The notes under the pieces are model-generated. The model was not told where the DNA came from and did no database searches. It saw only the letters and a list, made by a program, of their open reading frames with translations. Shown in pieces: positions 5,778 to 13,190 of a DNA stretch of 13,344 nucleotides. The position numbers and the translations under genes were made by a program. Source of the DNA: an uncultured Bacteroidota bacterium (GTDB taxonomy: Bacteria > Bacteroidota > Bacteroidia > NS11-12g > UBA955). The number at the start of each line of letters is the position of its first letter. Within the stretch, counting starts at the first letter, position 1. The stretch covers positions 1 to 13,344 of the forward strand of contig CAJBVU010000318.1 in assembly GCA_903959115.1 (NCBI GenBank), read 5' to 3'.

Positions 5778-6455
5778 ATGAACATCAAAGAAAGCTATCA
5801 ACTACTACAAGCCAGAATTAAAAACTTCTACGAAGTGAATAAGAAACATGTTCAAATCGTAGGTATTGCAACCTTGGCGATTGTAGGTGGCATGATATAT
5901 TGGTTCAACTTTTACATGCCTTCTCAAGAAAAAGAAGCGTCAGTAAAATTTGCCAAAATTTACCACTACTTCAAAACTGACTCATTCGACATTGTATTGA
6001 AAGGCGATAAGAAGAACAAAATCACATCTGCCGTGGATATTGCCGATGATTATGGTTTCACTAAAAAAGGTAAAGAAGCAGCATTGGTTGCTGGTTTGTC
6101 TTACTTGAAAAAAGCTGAATACAAAAATGGACTAGACTATTTGGACAAATTCAGTGCGAACGATGCATTGTTAGGTCCTTCCATCATAGCAGCCAAAGCA
6201 GCTTGTAAAAGTGGCTTAGGTGAATTGGAAAAAGCCGCTAGTTTATATGAGAAAGCCGCTCGTTTGGGCGATAACGAATACACCAGTATTTACTTTCAAA
6301 AAGCTGGAGTACACTACGAATTGTCAAAAAACTACAGTGCTGCATTGGCTTGTTACGAAGAACTCGATAACAAGTATGGCACTACTAGAGAAGGACAAGA
6401 CGCTGAGAAGTACATCTATCGCCTTAAGGGTTTGATGGGTGAATTGAACAAATAA
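5778..6455 (+). CDS. Membrane-anchored tetratricopeptide repeat protein
   Basis: A 225-residue protein with a short basic cytoplasmic N-terminus (K22-K23), one membrane helix at about 25-46, and a helical region carrying TPR-like repeats. The clearest is about 133-200 (A-K-A-A-C-K-S-G..., Y-E-K-A-A-R-L-G-D, then a repeat with Y-S-A-A-L-A-C-Y-E-E-L). The positive-inside rule places the repeats in the periplasm. The layout recalls YfgM, a single-pass TPR chaperone that binds the Sec translocon, but similarity is at the level of design only. A TPR protein directly upstream of ribH is, as far as I recall, common in Bacteroidota. The ribH GTG starts seven bases after its stop, so the two are co-transcribed. 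The function of this protein is not established. Confidence 0.82.
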   Translation: MNIKESYQLLQARIKNFYEVNKKHVQIVGIATLAIVGGMIYWFNFYMPSQEKEASVKFAKIYHYFKTDSFDIVLKGDKKNKITSAVDIADDYGFTKKGKEAALVAGLSYLKKAEYKNGLDYLDKFSANDALLGPSIIAAKAACKSGLGELEKAASLYEKAARLGDNEYTSIYFQKAGVHYELSKNYSAALACYEELDNKYGTTREGQDAEKYIYRLKGLMGELNK

Positions 6456-6462
6456 CACGCAG

Positions 6463-6954
6463 GTGGCAACAGCGATTTCTTCTTCTCCCTCACCTACTTT
6501 TTCCTACAACACAAAACACTACCAAATCGGTGTAGTGACAGCTGTATGGAATCAGCATATCACTTCAGTACTAAGGAATGGTGCCGTTGAAACATTAAAT
6601 CATCATAAAGCTTTTCAGTCTATTTCAATTATTGAAGCCACAGTTCCGGGTGCATTTGAAATCCCTACTGCGGCTCAATGGTTATTAGACAAAGGATGCG
6701 ATGCTGTAATCACATTGGGTTGCGTAATAAAAGGAGATACGCCGCATTTTGAATATGTCTGTGAATCTGTTACTCGTGGCGTTGGAGAATTGTCATTAAA
6801 GACGAACAAACCTTGCATTTTTGGTATTATCACAACCAATACAGAAGAGCAAGCCTTGGAACGTGCCGGTGGCAAGCTAGGCAACAAGGGTTCAGAAGCT
6901 GCGGAGGCTGCTTTGTGGATGCTATTTACGAAAGAATCTATTGATCAACAATAA
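6463..6954 (+). CDS. ribH: 6,7-dimethyl-8-ribityllumazine synthase
   Basis: A 163-residue lumazine synthase that condenses 5-amino-6-ribitylaminouracil with 3,4-dihydroxy-2-butanone 4-phosphate in the penultimate step of riboflavin synthesis. Family members assemble as pentamers or 60-subunit shells. V-W-N-Q-H-I (28-33) corresponds to the F/W-N substrate segment. G-A-F-E-I-P (63-68), G-C-V-I-K-G-D-T-P-H-F (86-96, catalytic H95), E-R-A-G-G (133-137) and N-K-G-x-E-A-A (141-147) are all present. The start is GTG, because no in-frame ATG lies between the upstream stop and the first conserved strand. There is no Shine-Dalgarno sequence, which is normal for this phylum. Other rib genes are not in the window. 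Confidence 0.95.
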   Translation: MATAISSSPSPTFSYNTKHYQIGVVTAVWNQHITSVLRNGAVETLNHHKAFQSISIIEATVPGAFEIPTAAQWLLDKGCDAVITLGCVIKGDTPHFEYVCESVTRGVGELSLKTNKPCIFGIITTNTEEQALERAGGKLGNKGSEAAEAALWMLFTKESIDQQ

Positions 6955-6981
6955 TTTACCCTATTTCAACACTTATTTATC

Positions 6982-8802
6982 ATGTCAGACGAATTAGAAA
7001 AGGCAGCGGAAAGCTACGCGGAGCAATTAACTGTAGCCGAACAAATGATTGAACTCAATACTGAGGAAATTTCATTGGAATTACAGTATTCAACCCTTAG
7101 CAAAGAAGAATTGCTCGTAGCAGCCGAAGAATTGGTTCACGCTACCGATGTGAAGAAAGCCTACAATCAATTGCAGGCAATTCGCAATGCGCTGGATGAT
7201 CTATTAGACCAAGAAAGACCTGGTATGATTCGTACATGGGTTGAAGGTGGAAATGACCCTAGGGATTTTGTAGCTCCTTCCGACAATACAAAGCAATCCA
7301 TTCAGCAAATCATTACCGCTTTCAAGAAAAGACGTGAAGATGAGCGCAAGCGCGCGGAAGAGGAAAAGTTGCACAACCTAAAGCAGAAGCAGCTGATTCT
7401 GGACAAGATTAAAGCGTTGGTAGATTCTGAAGAGAACGATCAAAGTTTGAATGCGCTCCGTGAGTATATGCGACAGTGGAAGGAAGTAAGACAAATTCCA
7501 AAGGAATATCAAGACGAATTATACGCAGCTTACAAATTTCAAGTCGATAAATTTTACAATCAACTTTCGGTATTCAACGAGTTGAAAGAGTTGGATAAGG
7601 ACAAGAACTTAGAATTAAAAATCGATTTGATCAAACGTGCAGAGCAATTGAAAGACGAGCCCAACATCAGAAAGGCTTTGTTACAATTGAACAAATACCA
7701 CGATGATTGGAAAAACACTGGTCCTGTTAGAGCGGAAATCTCTGAAGATATTTGGAAACGCTTTAAAGCGGCTTCCGACATCGTAATTGATGCGAAGAAA
7801 GCCGAACAGGCAACAATCGACGCAGAAAGACAGCAGAACTTAGATAAGAAAATCGTGCTTATCGAACGCGCTGAAACCAGTATTGCAGTTGTACCAACTC
7901 AACCTAAGGAATGGGCCAAAATTGGCAAAGAGTTGGATGAATTGATGGCTGAATGGAAAAAGATTGGCCCCGTCCCTGCGGATAAAAACGAAGCGATTTG
8001 GAATAAATTCAAAGCCATTCGCAACCAATACTATGGAGAGCGTAAGCACTTCTTTAAAGATTTGAATTCTAGCAAGAAAGACAATCTCACCAAAAAAGAA
8101 GCCTTGTGTGAAAAAGCGGAATCTTTAAAAGACTCCAATGAGTTCATGAAGACTTCGGATGCGCTTGCAAAACTTCAGGATGAATGGAAGACCATTGGTC
8201 CAGTTCCGGAAGATCAAAACGACTTGGTGTGGAAGAGATTCAGAACTGCCTTTGATCACTTTTATGCGAAAAAGAATGAATGGTTCAAACAGCGTAAACA
8301 AGAAGAAAGCGGCGCAATCGTTAAGAAGAAAGAAGTAATTTTAGGTCTTGAAGCGCTGAAATCGAACGAAACAATCGACCACCAGACCCTTTTCAACGAG
8401 CTCAAAGTTTGGCAGAAGCAATGGAATGATGCCGGTTTTATCTCCGGGAAGTCCTACCAACAAATGAATAAAACGTATCAGGCCTTGGCCGATGAGATTT
8501 TCAATAGATATCGTTCAGCAAGCAACAACCAGCGTAACTCCAACCAAAAAGAGCACTTCAGCAATTTGGCGACAAGTACAGATGGACAAAAACGCTTGCA
8601 ATTGGAAGAACGTAAAATCAAAGAGAAGATTACTAAATTCAAGGATGAAATTGCGACGATGGAAAACAACAAGAGTTTCTTTAAGCACAGCAAAAATGCT
8701 GGTGCTTTTGTGAAACAGTTTGATGACAATATCGCAAAAGCCACTGAACAAATTGCAAAAGCCGAACAAGAACTAAAGTTACTGAAAAGTGTAAAATCAT
8801 GA
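6982..8802 (+). CDS. DUF349 repeat protein with C-terminal coiled coil
   Basis: A 606-residue, highly charged helical protein. Five DUF349-type units are visible, each with a tryptophan followed by a G-P-V-P-like turn and a W/F-x-x-F helix. The landmark tryptophans are W166, W243, W325, W402 and W481, spaced 77, 82, 77 and 79 residues apart. The third and fourth units carry the best motif (W-K-x-I-G-P-V-P). The first (V-R-Q-I-P) and fifth (D-A-G-F-I-S) have drifted. Residues 1-70 and 115-145 are acidic then lysine/glutamate-rich helices, and about 535-604 is a likely coiled coil. There is no signal peptide or membrane segment, so it is cytoplasmic. DUF349 proteins lack an agreed function. The next gene's ATG overlaps its stop (ATGA, 8799-8802). 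Confidence 0.88.
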   Translation: MSDELEKAAESYAEQLTVAEQMIELNTEEISLELQYSTLSKEELLVAAEELVHATDVKKAYNQLQAIRNALDDLLDQERPGMIRTWVEGGNDPRDFVAPSDNTKQSIQQIITAFKKRREDERKRAEEEKLHNLKQKQLILDKIKALVDSEENDQSLNALREYMRQWKEVRQIPKEYQDELYAAYKFQVDKFYNQLSVFNELKELDKDKNLELKIDLIKRAEQLKDEPNIRKALLQLNKYHDDWKNTGPVRAEISEDIWKRFKAASDIVIDAKKAEQATIDAERQQNLDKKIVLIERAETSIAVVPTQPKEWAKIGKELDELMAEWKKIGPVPADKNEAIWNKFKAIRNQYYGERKHFFKDLNSSKKDNLTKKEALCEKAESLKDSNEFMKTSDALAKLQDEWKTIGPVPEDQNDLVWKRFRTAFDHFYAKKNEWFKQRKQEESGAIVKKKEVILGLEALKSNETIDHQTLFNELKVWQKQWNDAGFISGKSYQQMNKTYQALADEIFNRYRSASNNQRNSNQKEHFSNLATSTDGQKRLQLEERKIKEKITKFKDEIATMENNKSFFKHSKNAGAFVKQFDDNIAKATEQIAKAEQELKLLKSVKS

Positions 8803-9602
8803 ACCTGAATGGGTTATTTGGTTGGCTTGACTATTTGATTTATTTGGTCCAATCTAGTAACCGTCATGGCGTACACTCCCCTTTTGTTTACGATTTTGCC
8901 GATAAAGTTCTTTATCGACAACTTGCCAATTCCTATGAACCCGCTGCAGAATTGTGCAGAAAACGGATGTTACAATCCGATGCTAAAATATTGTTAAACA
9001 ATGAATTAAAGGAAATTTCGTTAAGTAATTTAGCCAACAAGCGGATTCCTTTGGCCAAATACTACCGACTTCTTTTTCGATGGATCCAATACAAACAGTT
9101 GGGGGGCAACATCATCGAAATTGGAAGTTCATTGGGTGTATTACCAATATATCTGCAACGAGGGAATATTCACTACGAACACGAACTGATCCAACGATTT
9201 TTCAGCTATGATCGATCAAAAAAAATCAATGAAATTACTCAATTCAATTTGAGAAGTTACGAAAATAATGAACTCGTCATTTCTCATCACTATGCCGAAA
9301 TAGCGGATATAACCAAGCATTTCAATCACCACAGCCTACCCAATTCACCTATCAGTTTGATGGTTATCAATGAAACGTTAAGTAGCCCTGAGTTTTGGTC
9401 GTTGCTAGACTTTGCCTCTACCCGATTGGAACCAAACGGATGTATTGCGATATTTGGCATCAATAACAGCGTTGAGTCTCAGCTGAGATGGAAACAGTTG
9501 GAAAACGACGATAATTTTCGGGTAACAATCGATTTGTTTGGTATGGGCCTCGTTTTTGCTAGAAAAGAACAAATAAAAGAAGCATTTTTGTTACGATATT
9601 AA
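8799..9602 (+). CDS. Methyltransferase-like protein, probably degenerate (Bacteroidota 'HGVHSPFVYDF' family)
   Basis: A 267-residue protein with landmarks I associate with a Bacteroidota class I methyltransferase-like family: H23-G-V-H-S-P-F-V-Y-D-F near the N-terminus, Y-R-L-L-F-R-W (89-95), a glycine loop N-I-I-E-I-G-S-S-L-G (104-113), and a C-terminal D-L-F-G-M-G-L-V-F-A-R-K-E (245-257). The glycine loop could bind S-adenosylmethionine. However, the acidic residue expected after the second strand is not evident. The usual D-G-x-H segment reads V-I-N-E-T (189-193), and the usual D-D-I-x-W segment reads F-G-I-N-N (219-223). It may therefore be a non-catalytic relative. It is translationally coupled to the DUF349 gene (ATGA), and its stop shares one base with the next start (TAATG). 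The substrate is unknown. Confidence 0.68.
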   Translation: MNLNGLFGWLDYLIYLVQSSNRHGVHSPFVYDFADKVLYRQLANSYEPAAELCRKRMLQSDAKILLNNELKEISLSNLANKRIPLAKYYRLLFRWIQYKQLGGNIIEIGSSLGVLPIYLQRGNIHYEHELIQRFFSYDRSKKINEITQFNLRSYENNELVISHHYAEIADITKHFNHHSLPNSPISLMVINETLSSPEFWSLLDFASTRLEPNGCIAIFGINNSVESQLRWKQLENDDNFRVTIDLFGMGLVFARKEQIKEAFLLRY

Positions 9603-10015
9603 TGAATACAGAATCAGTTTACATACACAAGGTAAGGGTTAGATACGCGGAATGCGACAGAATGGGATTTGTTCACCATTCCAATTGGGCCTTATATTTT
9701 GAGGAGGCGAGAACCGAACAAATGCGTGCAAAGGGCATCACTTACAAGGACATGGAGGACGATGGGCTAATAATGCCGGTCAAATCGATGAATATCGACT
9801 TTAAAAGAGCCGGCAGATACGATGACTTATTGAGTATTGAAATTTGGATTGAGGGTATCCCTGAAATACGCTGTACATTTATGTATAAGACTTATAATCA
9901 AAACGGTGAATTACTAAATACCGCCTCGATGGTTATGTTTTATGCCAGAAAATCCGATCTTCGTCCTGTTAAAATACCCAGTATCATACTAGAGAAATAC
10001 GGATTTAATGATTGA
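9602..10015 (+). CDS. Acyl-CoA thioesterase, YbgC/FadM-type hotdog protein
   Basis: A 137-residue single hotdog domain of the 4-hydroxybenzoyl-CoA thioesterase group. V-R-Y-A-E-C-D19-R-M-G-F-V-H-H-S-N-W (13-29) is the family active-site segment, with D19 as the probable catalytic aspartate. F-E-E-A-R-T-E (33-39) is the start of the long central helix. Members hydrolyse short- to medium-chain or aromatic acyl-CoAs and usually act as tetramers in the cytoplasm. The substrate cannot be read from sequence. The start overlaps the previous stop by one base, and the next gene follows after eight bases. It is not in a Tol-Pal cluster, so the symbol ybgC is not applied. Confidence 0.9.
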   Translation: MNTESVYIHKVRVRYAECDRMGFVHHSNWALYFEEARTEQMRAKGITYKDMEDDGLIMPVKSMNIDFKRAGRYDDLLSIEIWIEGIPEIRCTFMYKTYNQNGELLNTASMVMFYARKSDLRPVKIPSIILEKYGFND

Positions 10016-10023
10016 TCCAATAA

Positions 10024-11043
10024 ATGGGATACTACAAATCGATAAAGGACAAAATTCAGCATACCGCTCATGAGGTAGAGGAACACTTGTCCTCAAACGA
10101 TCAACAACTCAAAGACAGCCAAGGCCCCACCCACCCTTTGATGATCTATTTGCAAAACAAACGATTGGATGCATTTCAAGGGGAGAGTTTATATAACGTA
10201 GGTAAGTATTTTTTCCGGTCGATGTTCATGGAAAACCTTAACACGCGGGCCTCCAGTTTGAGTTTCAACTTCTTCTTAGCGCTATTCCCTGCCATCATCT
10301 TCTTGCTTACACTGATTGGTTATTTGCCTTTAAACGGATTAAAAACGCAGTTCATTCAAGAGTTATCACTGATTTTACCCAAACAAACCTTCAAAGAAAT
10401 CCAGGGAACGATTCTAGAAATTCTGCATAAACAGAATACGGGTCTGCTTTCTTTTGGATTTTTTACCACCATTTACTTTTCTTCCAATGCCTTCCATTTG
10501 TTGATTAACTCTTTCAACCGTCGTCTGCCTTTTGGAAAAAAGAAAAACTGGTTTCAGATTCGCTTAAAAGCCATATTTATGACATTTTGGATTAGCGTGA
10601 TTGTGATTGTCACCCTTTTAATCCTCACATATGCCTATCAAAGCGTGCATTACATAGTCTCGCACGATTGGCCATTGGCAGGTGTTTATGAGTTCTTCAT
10701 TTTATTGCTAGAGTATTTTGTTTTGGCCGCTCTCATTCTGATTGCCACTTCTAGTATTTACTTTTTTGGTCCATCCAATATTAAGCGATGGAAATTCCTT
10801 AGTGCTGGAAGTGTAATGGCCTCAGTACTTTCTGCCATCTCCACGGTTTCCTTTGGACTGTACGTAAATAATTTCAATACCTACAATAAAGTATATGGAT
10901 CAATTGGGGCAATCATTGCACTGATGATATTGATTTATATCAACGTACTTACAATCATAGTTGGGTTTGAATTGAATGTGAGTATCGAAAAGGCCATTGC
11001 GCAGCGCGACAGACATGCGAATGCGCTTAACGGGGGATTATAA
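10024..11043 (+). CDS. YihY/virulence factor BrkB family inner membrane protein
   Basis: A 339-residue polytopic membrane protein of the YihY (former BrkB, once mis-called RNase BN) family. A cytoplasmic N-terminus of about 60 charged residues is followed by the family segment N-x-R-A-S-S-L-S-F-N-F-F (72-84). Membrane helices lie at about 84-102, 140-162, 183-208, 222-248, 257-281 and 292-316. The C-terminal signature Y-N-K-V-Y-G-S-I-G-A-I (287-297) and an F-E-L-N (315-318) segment close the domain. Transport or envelope roles have been suggested for the family, but none is firmly established. It is the last gene of the 5778-11043 run and converges with the DUF721 gene, two bases apart. Confidence 0.92.
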   Translation: MGYYKSIKDKIQHTAHEVEEHLSSNDQQLKDSQGPTHPLMIYLQNKRLDAFQGESLYNVGKYFFRSMFMENLNTRASSLSFNFFLALFPAIIFLLTLIGYLPLNGLKTQFIQELSLILPKQTFKEIQGTILEILHKQNTGLLSFGFFTTIYFSSNAFHLLINSFNRRLPFGKKKNWFQIRLKAIFMTFWISVIVIVTLLILTYAYQSVHYIVSHDWPLAGVYEFFILLLEYFVLAALILIATSSIYFFGPSNIKRWKFLSAGSVMASVLSAISTVSFGLYVNNFNTYNKVYGSIGAIIALMILIYINVLTIIVGFELNVSIEKAIAQRDRHANALNGGL

Positions 11044-11046
11044 TCC
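11035..11046. repeat. Perfect 12-base palindrome across convergent stop codons
   Basis: GGATTATAATCC reads the same on both strands. It contains the stop codon of the BrkB gene (11041-11043) and touches that of the DUF721 gene (11048-11046). As RNA it forms only four or five pairs around a four-base loop, so it is a weak terminator at best. It could be chance, since the two overlapping stop codons themselves favour the TTATAA core. Confidence 0.35.
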
Positions 11047-11360
11047 TATCCAATAAAAATCTTCTCGACGAAATTTGGGCCTAAACGTTCGTTGATATTC
11101 AATCTCAACTGCTCCCTTTGCATAAACATTTCATTTTTTAAGGGTGCTTGATCAAAACTCACGTATAGCGTCTTTCCGCGCATTTCAATTTTACTAGTGT
11201 GTTTTGCGATTAATGGACCTACGATTTCGCTCCACAGCTTAACCAATTCAATTTCATCCATTTTCTGAGTGATTCGATATTTATCGTATAAATGCTTAAT
11301 CACATCGGTTAAGGCCTTTTCTTTTTTCTCGAGTACGTCTTTTCTAGGCAGGTCAATCAT
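11046..11360 (-). CDS. DUF721 (DciA-like) protein
   Basis: A 104-residue DUF721 protein. The N-terminal helix segment ends in Y-R-I-T-Q-K-M (28-34). L-W-S-E-I-V-G (42-48) is the family core, and A-K-H-T (52-55) and L-Y-V-S-F-D-Q-A-P-L-K-N-E (65-77) follow as in other members. DUF721 proteins include DciA, the ancestral loader of the replicative helicase DnaB. Bacteroidota versions are short, like this one, and often lie beside recF, which is absent here. The gene starts 44 bases after the permease stop, with no evident promoter between, and may be read through from it. A role in replication is inferred from family only. Confidence 0.8.
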   Translation of the reverse strand: MIDLPRKDVLEKKEKALTDVIKHLYDKYRITQKMDEIELVKLWSEIVGPLIAKHTSKIEMRGKTLYVSFDQAPLKNEMFMQREQLRLNINERLGPNFVEKIFIG

Positions 11361-11404
11361 GGCGATATGATGTAAAATTACGAAATAATTCAGGTCCTAA
11401 ATCT

Positions 11405-13126
11405 TCAATTTGTTGCCAATTTGCTCTTTCTGTAGCCGTAAGAGAAATAAACGACGAGCCCAATACCAAACCAACCAAAAAACCAGTACCAATTGTTGGC
11501 TTCCATGCCGGTGAGCAAATAGGCACAAATCGACAAGCCAAGCAAGGGAATCAGTGACCACCGACGGACAAAACTCATTACCGACAATCCCAATAGTAGT
11601 ATCCAATACAATCGATGAGCTACAACAAACATTGTACTCCAATCATTCCATTGAAGTAATTGATCAAAATAATCTGGAAAGTTGTATCGCACTAACACGA
11701 TTGACACAATGATTATAATAGAATACAGGTATTTCCCATCAATATATGGCATCACAAAACCCTTGCCTTCACCTTCTTTTCTCGGTGGCAACAGCAACAC
11801 TCCGCCACATACCAAAACGAAAGCAAAAATGGTTCCTATGCTAGTGAAATCGAGGACAAAACCTTCGTTGGTGAACAGAATTGGAATACCAACCATCAAT
11901 CCCGTAATAATTGTTGCGAAAGATGGCGTACTAAATTTCGGATGAACACGAGAAAAAGCAGGCGGGAGCAAGCCATCTCTGCTCATACTTAACCAAATTC
12001 TGGGCTGACCCATTTGAAAAACCAACAGGACACTTGCCATCGCTACAACAGCCACAATAGAAACAATGTATTCCAACCAATCGATACCGCGGGCTCCTAG
12101 TACAAATGCAAGCGGATCACCCACTCCTAGCGTATCGTAAGGAACCATACCTGTCAATACGAGTGTGATGAAAATATACAATACCGTACAAATCAGCAAG
12201 GAATAGAACATACCCCTAGGCAAATCTCGCTGCGGATTTTTCGACTCCTCCGCCAACGTACTTACCGCATCAAAACCAATGTAGGTAAAGAACAGCGCAG
12301 AAACACCTTGCATCACACCTTCAAACCCATTTGGCATGAATGGCGTATAATTTTTAACATCTATATAGGCCACACCCACAACAATGACCAACAATATGGC
12401 AACCAACTTAAGTATAACCATCAAATTGGAAGCGTTTCGAGACTCTTTGATTCCCCGGTAAACCAACATCGTAATCAAGACGTTGATTAACAGTGCTGGC
12501 GCATCAAAAACAATGTGTAATCCCAATACTTGCGGTGCATTAACGAAAGCGTTGAAAGCATCGTTCTCGGCCTGTGAATAGTCGCTCAAATTGGCAGATT
12601 TCCAAAGTTCTCCAAATTCGCCGCCTGAAATAGCCCCTTGCATTTTGGACATTACGGTTTGATACATTTCATGGGCGGTGGAATAATCCGTCACCATCCA
12701 ACGAGGGAGAATCCATCCGAGTTGATCTAGGAGATGAACGACATAACCTGACCATGAAAAGGCGACATAAATGTTACCGATTGCATATTCCATAATCAAT
12801 GCCCAACCAATAATCCAAGCGAATAACTCACCAAATGAGGCATACGCATAGGTGTAAGCACTGCCAGAAACTGGGATTCTAGAGGCAAATTCGGCGTAAC
12901 ACAAAGCCGCAAAAGCGCAAGCCACACCGCAAATAATGATTAGATACACAGATGCCGGGCCACCCTTGGCACATGCATCACCGATGGAACTAAAAATGCC
13001 CGCACCGATGATCGCCGCAATGCCAAAAAAGGTCAAATCTCTCACGCCTAAAACGCGCTTCAAAGAACTATCCCCTTGATTTACAGGGAAATCCGTTTTA
13101 ACCCGAAATAAATTACGCCAACTCAT
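11405..13126 (-). CDS. APC-superfamily amino acid permease (cationic amino acid transporter-like)
   Basis: A 573-residue polytopic transporter. The first helix carries the APC substrate-binding signature I-G-A-G-I-F (40-45). F-F-T-Y-I-G-F-D-A-V-S-T-L-A-E-E (279-294) is the conserved helix 6 segment with the following loop E-S-K-N-P-x-R-D-L-P-R. P-V-S-G-S-A-Y-T-Y-A-Y (85-95) and R-I-W-L-S-M-S-R-D-G-L-L-P (about 388-400) also fit the cationic amino acid transporter (CAT/YfnA) branch. About 12 or more membrane helices are evident. A polar stretch at about 141-207, probably outside the membrane, lengthens it beyond the usual ~480 residues. It likely imports amino acids by proton coupling, but the exact substrate is not readable. 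The ATG at 13126 is preceded by TATTATCG, a possible promoter box. It is divergent from the secreted-protein gene at 13191. Confidence 0.9.
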   Translation of the reverse strand: MSWRNLFRVKTDFPVNQGDSSLKRVLGVRDLTFFGIAAIIGAGIFSSIGDACAKGGPASVYLIIICGVACAFAALCYAEFASRIPVSGSAYTYAYASFGELFAWIIGWALIMEYAIGNIYVAFSWSGYVVHLLDQLGWILPRWMVTDYSTAHEMYQTVMSKMQGAISGGEFGELWKSANLSDYSQAENDAFNAFVNAPQVLGLHIVFDAPALLINVLITMLVYRGIKESRNASNLMVILKLVAILLVIVVGVAYIDVKNYTPFMPNGFEGVMQGVSALFFTYIGFDAVSTLAEESKNPQRDLPRGMFYSLLICTVLYIFITLVLTGMVPYDTLGVGDPLAFVLGARGIDWLEYIVSIVAVVAMASVLLVFQMGQPRIWLSMSRDGLLPPAFSRVHPKFSTPSFATIITGLMVGIPILFTNEGFVLDFTSIGTIFAFVLVCGGVLLLPPRKEGEGKGFVMPYIDGKYLYSIIIIVSIVLVRYNFPDYFDQLLQWNDWSTMFVVAHRLYWILLLGLSVMSFVRRWSLIPLLGLSICAYLLTGMEANNWYWFFGWFGIGLVVYFSYGYRKSKLATN

Positions 13127-13190
13127 GCTTAGTTCTGCGATAATACAACCAAAAGTGCTAAAGATTGGAAAATTATCTAACTTTGTATTA
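13127..13190. promoter_or_regulatory. Divergent promoter region, permease and secreted-protein gene
   Basis: On the plus strand TAACTTTG (13178-13185) is an exact TAnnTTTG -7 box and ends five bases before the ATG at 13191, which predicts a nearly leaderless transcript. No good TTTG lies about 20 bases upstream. On the minus strand TATTATCG (13145-13138) is an imperfect box 11 bases before the permease ATG. Confidence 0.4.

Noticed and set aside
8478..8769. Three open frames inside the 3' part of the DUF349 gene.
   Set aside because: They are out-of-frame or antisense shadows of the lysine- and glutamate-rich coiled-coil coding region.
11353..11642. Two short minus-strand frames overlapping the end of the permease gene.
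   Set aside because: Alternative frames of the permease coding sequence, with no recognisable domain or separate start signal.
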